15,931 bases of DNA from Cellvibrionaceae bacterium (GTDB lineage: Bacteria; Pseudomonadota; Gammaproteobacteria; Pseudomonadales; Cellvibrionaceae), in the NCBI GenBank assembly GCA_025800435.1, contig JAOXRV010000805.1:1-15931 (forward strand). The letters run 5' to 3'. The notes beneath the pieces were generated by a model, which saw only the letters and a program-made list of their open reading frames with translations, was not told the DNA's origin and ran no database searches. The translations under genes were made by a program, and so were the position numbers. The first letter of the stretch is position 1. Every line of letters begins with the position of its first letter. Below are positions 1 through 6,044 of this stretch, in pieces.

Positions 1-171
1 GTCAATGAGTACCACAACAACACCGGCATTACCCTTGAGGTATTAAGGGTGGACGATGGCGGCTCGCGCTGCTCCCCACCATTTAAAGCAGTTACCAATG
101 CAGGCCCGGCCTGTAATGTCGGCCAGCGTATACCCCACCAGGGCCGGTGCAGTATTGACTGTACGGATTAG
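1..171 (+). CDS. 3' end of an unrecognised protein (partial)
   Basis: Frame 1 is open from the left edge for 56 codons and closes with TAG at 169-171. I do not recognise the protein. The tail has four cysteines (fragment residues 24, 38, 50 and 54) among Gly, Pro and Asn residues. That would fit a secreted or periplasmic protein with disulfides, but this is inference from composition. The start lies outside the window. The stop falls just upstream of the copied diiron-gene fragment, so this frame may end at a rearrangement boundary and its last residues may not be native. A chance open frame of this length is possible in this composition, so confidence is modest. Confidence 0.4.
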   Translation, partial: VNEYHNNTGITLEVLRVDDGGSRCSPPFKAVTNAGPACNVGQRIPHQGRCSIDCTD

Positions 172-251
172 AGCTTAAGTGCCCCATCCGCACTCTGCCG
201 GGCCTCTTCGACATCCCAGACGTAGTAGCGGAATACATCGGTGGGCACCAT
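168..251 (-). pseudogene. Truncated copy of the diiron protein gene (27 codons)
   Basis: Positions 194-250 match 1183-1239, inside the downstream diiron gene, at 56 of 57 bases in the same orientation. The single difference is base 220 against 1209. The copy keeps the gene's reading frame: it starts at an ATG (249-251) formed at the fragment edge, encodes the PTDVFRYY and WDVEEARQ stretches with a Gly-to-Val change between them, then runs into eight unrelated codons and stops with TAA at 168-170. With only 18-19 homologous residues and no metal ligands it cannot be a working enzyme. I read it as a duplicated or recombined scrap. The near identity implies a recent event or strong conservation. 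Confidence 0.7.
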
Positions 252-271
252 AGACACTCTTCCCCAGCAAC

Positions 272-299
272 TTGAATAATGCACAAGACACACTATACT
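272..299 (+). promoter_or_regulatory. Sigma70-type promoter of yefM-yoeB
   Basis: A -35 box TTGAAT (272-277) is separated by 16 bp from a -10 box TATACT (294-299). Transcription would begin near 306, leaving a leader of about 27 nt before the antitoxin ATG at 333. The -10 box abuts the TGTACA operator, the arrangement expected for an autorepressed toxin-antitoxin promoter. Confidence 0.65.
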
Positions 300-318
300 T
301 GTACAACATACCGTACAA
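299..318 (+). promoter_or_regulatory. Probable YefM-YoeB operator (two TGTACA-like cores)
   Basis: A perfect palindrome TTGTACAA lies at 299-306. A second imperfect core, CCGTACAA, lies at 311-318, and the two TGTACA/CGTACA centres are 12 bp apart. In E. coli, YefM and the YefM-YoeB complex bind adjacent long and short palindromes with TGTACA cores overlapping the yefM promoter. The layout here matches that logic. Function is inferred from position and motif. Confidence 0.6.
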
Positions 319-332
319 ATATAGGTTTGCAT

Positions 333-587
333 ATGAGGGTCATTAACTTCTCAGAGGCCAGAAAAAAGCTAAAAAGCGTTTTAGATCAAGTGGTTAGTGA
401 TGCCGACTATACAATCATCTCACGCCGAGATGCGGATGATGCTGTGGTAATGTCCCTAGACCAATTTAACGGCTTAATGGAAACAGTTCATCTATTAAAA
501 AGCCCCGCCAATACTGCCCATTTGGCTAGATCTATCAAACAGTACCAAGCAGGCCAGTTGGTAAACCATGAGCTAACTGATGACTGA
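333..587 (+). CDS. yefM: Antitoxin of the YefM (Phd/YefM) family
   Basis: This 84-residue protein should bind and neutralise YoeB and, alone or with the toxin, repress its own promoter. The N-terminal MRVINFSEARKKL is the Phd/YefM DNA-binding and dimerisation start, followed by a Tyr-Thr-Ile-Ile-Ser-Arg-Arg stretch and the family's VVMSLDQFN turn. The C-terminal third is the expected flexible toxin-binding tail. I chose ATG 333 because it begins the family's usual N-terminus, gives almost the E. coli length (83 residues) and follows a TAGG ribosome-binding sequence by about 7 nt. An in-frame ATG at 279 would add 18 atypical residues and lie upstream of the predicted transcript start. The gene overlaps yoeB by 8 nt. 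Its A+T-rich composition differs from the flanking genes, consistent with acquisition by transfer. Confidence 0.92.
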   Translation: MRVINFSEARKKLKSVLDQVVSDADYTIISRRDADDAVVMSLDQFNGLMETVHLLKSPANTAHLARSIKQYQAGQLVNHELTDD

Positions 588-846
588 CAGGCTCTCTTGG
601 ACAAAAGAGGCCTGGGAGGGTTATGTCTACTGGCAAGGCCAGGATAAGAAAACCTTAAAGCGCATCAATAATCTGATAAGGGATGCTCAGCGCACGCCAT
701 TTTCGGGCATAGGAAAACCAGAGCCTTTAAAAGAAAATCTATCTGGCTTTTGGTCTCGCCGTATCGATGACTCAAACCGTCTTGTATACGCCGTTGATAA
801 GGAGCAGATCATTATTATTTCTTGTCGGTATCACTACGAGAAATAA
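580..846 (+). CDS. yoeB: Toxin YoeB, ribosome-dependent mRNA endonuclease
   Basis: YoeB cleaves mRNA in the ribosomal A site and halts translation when YefM is degraded. The 88-residue sequence aligns along its whole length with E. coli YoeB (84 residues), including RTPF, GKPEPLK, NLSGFWSRRI, NRLVYAV and the terminal CRYHYEK. The residues corresponding to catalytic Glu46, Arg65, His83 and Tyr84 of E. coli are present as Glu48, Arg67, His85 and Tyr86, so the toxin should be active. Its ATG lies inside the 3' end of yefM (8-nt overlap), giving translational coupling that favours antitoxin synthesis first. A terminator follows 68 nt after the stop. The YefM-YoeB assignment is firm; activity is inferred from intact residues. 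Confidence 0.95.
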   Translation: MTDRLSWTKEAWEGYVYWQGQDKKTLKRINNLIRDAQRTPFSGIGKPEPLKENLSGFWSRRIDDSNRLVYAVDKEQIIIISCRYHYEK

Positions 847-911
847 TTTGGCTTTGCGGCTAAACCCGCGCCAGATAAAAACGCCATGAGCTTACGGCGC
901 CCCAAACAAAA

Positions 912-940
912 AAGCCAACCCCAATAGGGCTGGCCTTTTT
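912..940. terminator. Bidirectional intrinsic terminator between yoeB and the diiron gene
   Basis: The arms GCCA-A-CCC (914-921) and GGG-C-TGGC (927-934) form an 8-position stem with one A/C mismatch around a 5-nt loop. A run of T (936-940) follows on the plus strand and a run of A (about 908-913) precedes it, giving a U-tract in both directions. It sits between two convergent genes and could end both transcripts. Confidence 0.75.
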
Positions 941-982
941 CTCATTGAGCGATGCACTTCAGATTTAAATCCAGGGTAGCTA

Positions 983-2092
983 TTAACCAGCCTTTAAAGG
1001 CTTGCTCATTTCCGCCCAGTCGATGTCGCCATCGTCGACCATATTTTCGTATTCCAATACGCCCAGGGCTTCAAACTTGGGTCGAACCTTGTCGGTCAGC
1101 AGGCCGATGCGGCGCAGGTTGGGGATTACCCGGGAGAATAGGTGGTTGCGGAATTTGGCAGTGCCGGAAGATTCTAAGAATATCTGCCGGGCCTCTTCGA
1201 CATCCCAGCCGTAGTAGCGGAATACATCGGTGGGCACCAGGCGCTCGCGGCTGACCACTACCGCCTCGTAGGCGAACTCGGCGCGCTCTTCTTTTTCTTC
1301 GTCGCTTAGGGATTTCACAAACTCTTCGAGGTAGTGAATACCAAAGGCTACGTGGCGGGCTTCGTCGCGGATGACATAGCCGAGAATTTCTTTTAACAGG
1401 CCATTTTCTTCGGCTAGGTCGTGCATGGTGTTAAAGGCCGATAGGGCCAGGCCTTCGATCACTACCTGCATGCCGATAAATTTGAGATCCCAGCGCGGGT
1501 CGCTGAGGATTTTATCCAGAATCGATTTCAGCGAATTGTTGACCGGGTACATAATGCCAAACTTTTTCTGGATGTATTTATTAAATACCTCCACATGGCG
1601 GGCCTCATCAAAAGTTTGGGAGCCGGCGTAAAGTTTGGCCGCCAGGGTGGGGGCACAGGATACCAGTTGGGAGGCCACCAGCAGGGCGCCCTGCTCGCCG
1701 TGTAAGAACTGGGACAGGGTCCAGGAATCGCTGTGGTCGTAGAACTCGCGCTTTTGCTTTTCGCTTAGAGCCTCAAACGGGCCCCAGCCGGCAAAGCCGT
1801 TCTGAATGGCGCGTACCTCATCGGTCATGGTGCCCAGGGGCTTGTTCCAGTCGATGTCGGTCTCGGCGTTCCAGTTAAGTTTTTTGCCCAGCTCGTAGAG
1901 CTGCTTAATGCGGTTTTCCTGTAGGCGGTAATCCCAGTTATAGGAGCCTTCTAGCGGGGTTTGAAAAATCTCGGCAATATCGTCGGCGGCCTCTTCGGTC
2001 AGCTCAATATCATCGTCAATGCCGTGGCGCTCCTGGGCTGCTTGGTAGAACTTGACCTCGCGGGGGGAATCTTCAATAAACTTTACGGCCAT
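983..2092 (-). CDS. Ferritin-like diiron-carboxylate protein, probable oxygenase or oxidase of unknown substrate
   Basis: The 369-residue protein carries the complete ligand set of the helical diiron-carboxylate superfamily: Glu133 (HGEQ), Glu163 and His166 (first DEARH), Glu213 (VIEG), and Glu244 and His247 (second DEARH). This is the E...ExxH...E...ExxH pattern of ribonucleotide reductase R2, bacterial multicomponent monooxygenases and acyl-ACP desaturases. The sequence is soluble and helical, with no signal peptide. I do not recognise a named enzyme, so the substrate is unknown. Start choice: GTG at 2098 and ATG at 2092 are both open. The Shine-Dalgarno AGAGG lies 8 nt from the ATG but only about 2 nt from the GTG, so I chose the ATG. 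It is divergent from an AraC-type regulator that may control it. A 57-bp piece of its 3' half is duplicated at 194-250. Confidence 0.85.
   Translation of the reverse strand: MAVKFIEDSPREVKFYQAAQERHGIDDDIELTEEAADDIAEIFQTPLEGSYNWDYRLQENRIKQLYELGKKLNWNAETDIDWNKPLGTMTDEVRAIQNGFAGWGPFEALSEKQKREFYDHSDSWTLSQFLHGEQGALLVASQLVSCAPTLAAKLYAGSQTFDEARHVEVFNKYIQKKFGIMYPVNNSLKSILDKILSDPRWDLKFIGMQVVIEGLALSAFNTMHDLAEENGLLKEILGYVIRDEARHVAFGIHYLEEFVKSLSDEEKEERAEFAYEAVVVSRERLVPTDVFRYYGWDVEEARQIFLESSGTAKFRNHLFSRVIPNLRRIGLLTDKVRPKFEALGVLEYENMVDDGDIDWAEMSKPLKAG
1183..1239 (-). repeat. 57-bp segment duplicated at 194-250
   Basis: This stretch of the diiron gene, encoding roughly residues 286-303, recurs upstream of the toxin-antitoxin operon at 56/57 identity in direct orientation, offset by 989 bp. 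The two copies bracket the yefM-yoeB operon and the last ~67 codons of the diiron gene. Confidence 0.85.
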
Positions 2093-2141
2093 CGTCACTT
2101 CCTCTTGGTATATCTATTGTTTGTTATTAAAACCATTATTC

Positions 2142-2157
2142 TGCCTCGGCAGAGGCA
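2142..2157. promoter_or_regulatory. Inverted repeat upstream of the diiron gene
   Basis: TGCCTC and GAGGCA (6-bp arms) flank GGCA. An overlapping reading, CTGCC-TC-GGCAG (2141-2152), is also palindromic. It lies 49 bp upstream of the diiron ATG inside the divergent control region, so it may be an operator. There is no U-tract, which argues against a terminator. Confidence 0.35.
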
Positions 2158-2194
2158 ACTTCCATCACGAATTAACAGTCTCGTCTTAGAAAGC

Positions 2195-2242
2195 TTGCAT
2201 AACAAGGTGATCTTATGCCATATTTTTGGTCATAAGCGGTCA
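2195..2242. promoter_or_regulatory. Divergent control region: inverted and direct repeats near the AraC-type gene
   Basis: GCATAA (2197-2202) and TTATGC (2213-2218) form an inverted repeat with a 10-bp spacer. Just downstream, GGTCA occurs twice (2228-2232 and 2238-2242), exactly 10 bp apart, the one-helical-turn direct-repeat spacing common for AraC-family sites. A weak -35-like TTGCAT (2195-2200) and -10-like CATATT (2219-2224), spaced 18 bp, could be the regulator's promoter. These are pattern calls without a consensus for this regulator. Confidence 0.3.
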
Positions 2243-2278
2243 ACGATAATCATAAACCAGTGCCGCAAGGATAATTCT

Positions 2279-3289
2279 ATGGCCCAAGCCCATTTTCCTG
2301 CCAGTTATGCCGCGATTATGGCCGAGATGGTCGAAGAGTATGGCAAGTCTGCCGAGGCTCTGCTGAAAACAGCGGGGCTTAGCCACAGCCAGATCGACCA
2401 GCCGGAAGCACGCATCAACGACGCCCAGTTTCGCCTGTTATTGAATACTGCCGTGCAAATCAGCGGCGACCCGGCCATTGGCCTGCGCTTTGGCCGGCGC
2501 CTGACCCTTACCTCTCACGGGGTTTTAGGCTATGCGCTGATGAGCTGCAAAGACCTGCTGCAAGCTTTAGATTTACTGGCCAAGTACTACCGCCTGCTGA
2601 TGAACTCCTCGATGTTACAGCTGGAGCAAGACGAGCAATTTGTCACCATTGAGCACCGTGATTTTGGGGTTAAACTAGCCGGCACCCACTTTGACGAAGA
2701 GGTATTTTCTGCCGGCATGGTCACTGCCCTAAAACAGCTGCTACACCGCGAAACACTGCCCATTGAGGTCTATTTTTCCTACCCAGAGCCAGCCCATCGG
2801 GCGGTTTATCTGGAGGTGTTTGACCACCCACCGCAGTTTGGCCACCACCATAATGTGATTCGGATTCCGAACGCCCTATTGCAGGAAAAGCCCGAGTTCG
2901 CCAACCCTTCGATGCTGAAAATTTACCAGCAACAGTGCGACCGGCTAATGGCGCGAATCGACGATAAATCCAACCTCAGTGCCAGTGTGCGGCGCCAGTT
3001 AATTACCGAACAGGGGGAGTTTAGCAAGCTGGACGATATGGCCGCCCAATTCCATATGAGCCCGCGCACCTTTCGCCGCCGGCTACAGGAAGAGGGCAAA
3101 TCGTTTCAAAAAATTAGCGATGAGGTGAAGCGGGAGTTAGCCGAAGACTATTTGCGCAACTCAGCCTTTTCCATCGAGACGGTGGCCAACCTAGTGGGCT
3201 TTAACGATATTTCTAACTTCCGCCGGGCCTTTATCCGTTGGACTGGACAGTCGCCGGCGGCTTATCAGAAACAGCTTAATCAAAGTTAG
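2279..3289 (+). CDS. AraC-family transcriptional regulator
   Basis: This 336-residue protein is a transcription factor with an N-terminal ligand-binding domain of the arabinose-binding-like type (about residues 15-205, including the GLRFGRRL and SHGVLGYALMS stretches). Its C-terminal AraC DNA-binding domain (about 235-335) has two helix-turn-helix units: MSPRTFRRRLQEEG near 260-273, and IETVANLVGFND with NFRRAFIRWTGQSPAAY at 299-329. The start at ATG 2279 follows AAGGA by 7 nt. The open frame extends upstream to 1961, but that part is antisense to the diiron gene and does not resemble the family. Members of this subgroup often sense lipids, amino acids or quorum-like ligands and activate a neighbouring catabolic gene. 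The divergent diiron gene is the obvious target, by inference. Confidence 0.92.
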   Translation: MAQAHFPASYAAIMAEMVEEYGKSAEALLKTAGLSHSQIDQPEARINDAQFRLLLNTAVQISGDPAIGLRFGRRLTLTSHGVLGYALMSCKDLLQALDLLAKYYRLLMNSSMLQLEQDEQFVTIEHRDFGVKLAGTHFDEEVFSAGMVTALKQLLHRETLPIEVYFSYPEPAHRAVYLEVFDHPPQFGHHHNVIRIPNALLQEKPEFANPSMLKIYQQQCDRLMARIDDKSNLSASVRRQLITEQGEFSKLDDMAAQFHMSPRTFRRRLQEEGKSFQKISDEVKRELAEDYLRNSAFSIETVANLVGFNDISNFRRAFIRWTGQSPAAYQKQLNQS

Positions 3290-3305
3290 AAGGGGCTTTG
3301 TTGCC

Positions 3306-3418
3306 GAGCCTTATGGTGGGGGGGTGGCTTCTGGGGGACGCATGAACCCATCCCTGGGGCTCTCGTCCGCCGTCCCTGGCTCCCAAGCCCCCAGAAGCCA
3401 CCCCCCACCATAAGGCTC
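3306..3418. repeat. 113-bp long inverted-repeat element between convergent genes
   Basis: The left arm at 3306-3337 (32 nt) and right arm at 3388-3418 (31 nt) are reverse complements apart from one extra G in the left G-run. The arms run from GAGCCTTATGGTGG at the outside to CTTCTGGGGG at the inside. The 50-bp centre contains another possible pairing, GGGACG (3335-3340) with CGTCCC (3371-3376). The element fills almost the whole gap between the AraC-type gene and ribA. As RNA it would form a very stable hairpin from either strand, so it may end both transcripts, although no clear U-tract follows. The form also resembles a small non-coding dispersed repeat (REP- or MITE-like). No target-site duplication is evident. 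Confidence 0.75.
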
Positions 3419-3468
3419 TACACCGCGCAGACTTTAATCGAAGCCACTTTAATCAAGTAACAGAAGAA

Positions 3469-4065
3469 TTAATCATCACCCTCAAGCAAATGCCCCAACT
3501 TACCTTTTTTGGTTTCCAGGTATTTGGCATTGTGGGGGTTGCGGCCGGTTTCGTGGGGCAGGCGCTCGACCACATTGACGCCCAGATCTTGCAGGGCTTT
3601 GACCTTGCGCGGGTTATTGGTCATCAGCTTTAAGGCTTTAATATCCAGGTGGCGCAGCATCTCGTGCAGAATACTGTAATCGCGCATATCCGCACCAAAA
3701 CCCAGTTGCTCATTGGCCTCGACTGTGTCGGCGCCCTTGTCTTGCAAATGGTAGGCTTTAATTTTATTAAGCAAACCAATACCCCGGCCCTCTTGGCGCA
3801 GGTAAAAGATAACCCCGCGACCCTCTTGGGCAATGCGGTGCATGGCCGCCTGCAACTGGGCACCGCAATCACAGCGCAAGCTAAACAGGCCATCGCCGGT
3901 TAAGCACTCGGAGTGAATGCGGGCCAGTACTGGTTCGCCGTCGCTGACATTGCCCATGCTCAGCACTACGTGCTCTTTGTCGTTGGCCGTGTCTTCAAAG
4001 CCGTGCATGGTAAAAATGCCCCAGGGGGTCGGCAGCTTACAAGACTCGATAAAACGGATAGTCAC
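3469..4065 (-). CDS. ribA: GTP cyclohydrolase II
   Basis: RibA opens the imidazole ring of GTP, releasing formate and pyrophosphate, as the first committed step of riboflavin synthesis. The 198-residue protein matches E. coli RibA (196 residues) in length and layout. Zinc ligands Cys54, Cys65 and Cys67 are present (SECLTGD, RCDCG), as are the RQEGRGIGL loop (90-98), Tyr105, and Asp126/Arg128 in DMRDYSIL. The start is GTG 4065, with AGAGGA about 7 nt upstream; no in-frame ATG fits the family N-terminus. It lies 11 nt after pgpA and is the last gene of the riboflavin-nusB-thiL block. This stand-alone RibA is needed because the cyclohydrolase-like half of RibBX in this window lacks the zinc and catalytic motifs. 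Confidence 0.97.
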   Translation of the reverse strand: MTIRFIESCKLPTPWGIFTMHGFEDTANDKEHVVLSMGNVSDGEPVLARIHSECLTGDGLFSLRCDCGAQLQAAMHRIAQEGRGVIFYLRQEGRGIGLLNKIKAYHLQDKGADTVEANEQLGFGADMRDYSILHEMLRHLDIKALKLMTNNPRKVKALQDLGVNVVERLPHETGRNPHNAKYLETKKGKLGHLLEGDD

Positions 4066-4076
4066 AAATATTCCTC

Positions 4077-4568
4077 TTAGCCGGCCTGGATAAAATACGC
4101 GGCCAGCTGCAGTAGTAGGCAGGCGTAAATGCCGGCCAGCACATCGTCGATCATTATGCCGAAGCCACCGCCGACGCGGCGATCTACCCAGCCGATGGGC
4201 CAGGGCTTGGCAATATCAAAAATTCGAAATAACACAAAGCCGGCCAGCAACCACGGCCAGCCAGCGGGTACAAACAATAGGCTGATCCACAGGCCGACAA
4301 ATTCATCCCAGACGATGCCGCCGTGATCGTGCACCTGTAGGTAATTGGAGGCGTACTCACACAGATACACCCCCAGCGCAAAGCTTGCCACTAAAGCCCC
4401 TAAGTAGTAAGCCAGGGGTAATTCGGCCAAGAGTAAATACAGTGGCAATGCCGCCAGCGTGCCCCAGGTGCCCGGGGCTTTTTTGGCCAGGCCAGAGCCA
4501 AAGCCAAAGGCCAGTAATAATCGCGGATCGCTTAATAGCGCTTTAAAACTGGGGGCAGGGCTGGCCAT
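4077..4568 (-). CDS. pgpA: Phosphatidylglycerophosphatase A
   Basis: PgpA removes the phosphate from phosphatidylglycerol phosphate to give phosphatidylglycerol at the inner membrane. The 163-residue protein shows the family motifs in order: GSGLAKKAPGTWGT (24-37), HDHGGIVWDEFVG (80-92), FRIFDIAKPWPI (114-125) and GGFGIMIDDVLAGI (134-147). The acidic DEF and DD residues are the likely metal and catalytic centre. Hydrophobic stretches near 38-70, 89-113 and 145-160 are consistent with membrane segments. The ATG overlaps the thiL stop by one base (TAATG), so translation is probably coupled. The gene commonly sits between thiL and ribA or nearby genes in Gammaproteobacteria. Confidence 0.95.
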   Translation of the reverse strand: MASPAPSFKALLSDPRLLLAFGFGSGLAKKAPGTWGTLAALPLYLLLAELPLAYYLGALVASFALGVYLCEYASNYLQVHDHGGIVWDEFVGLWISLLFVPAGWPWLLAGFVLFRIFDIAKPWPIGWVDRRVGGGFGIMIDDVLAGIYACLLLQLAAYFIQAG

Positions 4569-5530
4569 TAGAAGTGCGTGAACCCCGTTGTTGTAAATTC
4601 ATGCGGGCTGCCTTTGTATAAACACTGCACCCCGCTATGGCGATTGGTATTGCCAATTAAGGTAACCGGCAGGCCAAACTGGGCCGCTAATTCTTCAAAT
4701 TGACTGCGGCCGGTCTCCGGCACCAGCAGGCACAGTTCGTAATCGTCGCCGCCGGTGGCCGCCAGCTCTAGGGCCTGGACCTCGCTGCAACTGCGCTGCA
4801 GCGCTGGCGACAGGGGCAGGCGTTCTAGATCAATGGTGGCACCGATATCGCTACGCTTACAGATATGGCCTAAATCCGCGATCAAACCATCGGAGACATC
4901 CACCGCCGCGCTGACCATACGTGCCACACCGCCCACCTGTAAACGGGGCTCGGGTCGGTAATAGCGCTGCATAAAATAGCCCGCATCCTGCTGAGTAGCG
5001 CTGAGCTTTTTATTCATAAATTGCAGCGCCGCGGCCGCATCGCCCAAACTGCCGCTAACATAAACCAATTGGTTGGGGCGACCACCGCTGCGCAATAGCG
5101 CCTGGCCCGGTGCTACCTCGCCGTGCACTGCAACGGTAATACTTAAAGGGCCGCGGGTGGTGTCGCCGCCCACCAGGGCAATATCAAACTGGGCCGCTGC
5201 CGCTTGCAGGCCTTGGCTAAAAGCTTTTAACCAATTGGGCTCTACCTCGGGCAGGGTCAGGGCCAGGGTAAACCAGCGCGGGCTGGCGCCACAGGCGGCC
5301 AGATCGCTAAGGTTAACCCGCAGGGCGCGCTCGGCAATTAAGGTGGGGTCGGCCTTGGCCGGAAAGTGTACATCGGCCACTAGGGTATCTACCGACATGG
5401 CCTGAAAAAAACCGTCGCTGGGTTTGACGATGGCGCAGTCATCGCCCACCCCCAACTGCAAGCTCGACTGAGCCACCACATTGGGGCCAATATTGCTGAA
5501 ATACTGCTGAATCAGATCGAACTCATTCAT
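4568..5530 (-). CDS. thiL: Thiamine-monophosphate kinase
   Basis: ThiL uses ATP to phosphorylate thiamine monophosphate to thiamine pyrophosphate, the active cofactor. The 320-residue protein matches the usual length (about 325) and carries the signature segments of the PurM/ThiL superfamily: GVGDDCAIV (27-35), SVDTLV (46-51), the GGDTT metal/ATP loop (121-125), DVSDGL (211-216) and GGDDYEL (260-266). The start at ATG 5530 gives the normal N-terminus (MNEFDLI). The ribosome-binding site is weak, which fits coupling to nusB, whose stop lies 12 nt upstream. The gene overlaps pgpA by one base downstream. Confidence 0.97.
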   Translation of the reverse strand: MNEFDLIQQYFSNIGPNVVAQSSLQLGVGDDCAIVKPSDGFFQAMSVDTLVADVHFPAKADPTLIAERALRVNLSDLAACGASPRWFTLALTLPEVEPNWLKAFSQGLQAAAAQFDIALVGGDTTRGPLSITVAVHGEVAPGQALLRSGGRPNQLVYVSGSLGDAAAALQFMNKKLSATQQDAGYFMQRYYRPEPRLQVGGVARMVSAAVDVSDGLIADLGHICKRSDIGATIDLERLPLSPALQRSCSEVQALELAATGGDDYELCLLVPETGRSQFEELAAQFGLPVTLIGNTNRHSGVQCLYKGSPHEFTTTGFTHF

Positions 5531-5542
5531 GCTGATACCCGG

Positions 5543-5986
5543 CTATTTGCCAGCTGCTTTGACTTCCACCGCGCGCAATTGCTCGGCCAGTTTATCGAGC
5601 ACGCCATTAATAAATTTATGGCTGTCGGTGGCGCCAAATTTTTTGCCCAGGGACACGGCTTCGTTAATCACCACTTTATAGGGCACATCGATACGCTCGG
5701 CCAGCTCGTAGCTGCCAATTAACAGCAGCGCATGGGTAATCGGGTCCAGCTCCTGTAAGCTGCGATCTTGCAGATAAGGGGTAAACTTTTGCTGCAGTTC
5801 GCTCATTTTGCTGGGGATACTGTGCAGCACCTCGCGGAAGTATTCAACGTCGACATGGTTCATATCGTTATCGGCGTGGAACTCGGCCTCAATCACATTG
5901 AGGCTGGCGCCGGCCATCTGCCATTGATAAAGGGCCTGCATGGCATAGTGGCGCGCCTTGCGCCGGGCAGCGGGGTTAACACTCAT
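5543..5986 (-). CDS. nusB: Transcription antitermination factor NusB
   Basis: NusB binds boxA RNA with NusE (S10) and supports antitermination on rRNA operons. The 147-residue all-helical protein has the family N-terminus (ARRKARHYAMQALYQWQ), the central LDPITHALLLIGSYEL segment, and VPYKVVINEAVSLGKKFG followed by HKFINGVLDKLA. A ribosome-binding sequence (AAGAGAG) lies about 7-8 nt before ATG 5986. It follows ribH with a 58-nt gap that holds a GC-rich hairpin, and is followed by thiL after 12 nt. The ribH-nusB-thiL order is classical in Proteobacteria. Confidence 0.97.
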   Translation of the reverse strand: MSVNPAARRKARHYAMQALYQWQMAGASLNVIEAEFHADNDMNHVDVEYFREVLHSIPSKMSELQQKFTPYLQDRSLQELDPITHALLLIGSYELAERIDVPYKVVINEAVSLGKKFGATDSHKFINGVLDKLAEQLRAVEVKAAGK

Positions 5987-6007
5987 AATTAAACTCTCTT
6001 AAAGAAC

Positions 6008-6030
6008 TCAGCGCCTGCGAGGGGCGCTGA
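6008..6030 (-). other. GC-rich hairpin between ribH and nusB
   Basis: TCAGCGCC (6008-6015) and GGCGCTGA (6023-6030) form a perfect 8-bp stem with a 7-nt loop, ending 21 nt upstream of the nusB start. Downstream on the minus strand is a mixed U/A stretch rather than a solid U-tract. It could be a weak terminator, an RNA-processing or stabilising hairpin, or a modulator of nusB translation. Confidence 0.5.
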
Positions 6031-6044
6031 TAGATACCTTAGCC

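Noticed and set aside
92..286. A 64-codon minus-strand frame across the diiron-gene scrap
   Set aside because: It reads the duplicated fragment in a frame different from the real gene and gives no family-like sequence.
1961..2278. N-terminal extension of the AraC-type regulator
   Set aside because: The part up to 2092 is antisense to the diiron gene, the rest covers the promoter region, and the family N-terminus and a good Shine-Dalgarno site point to ATG 2279.
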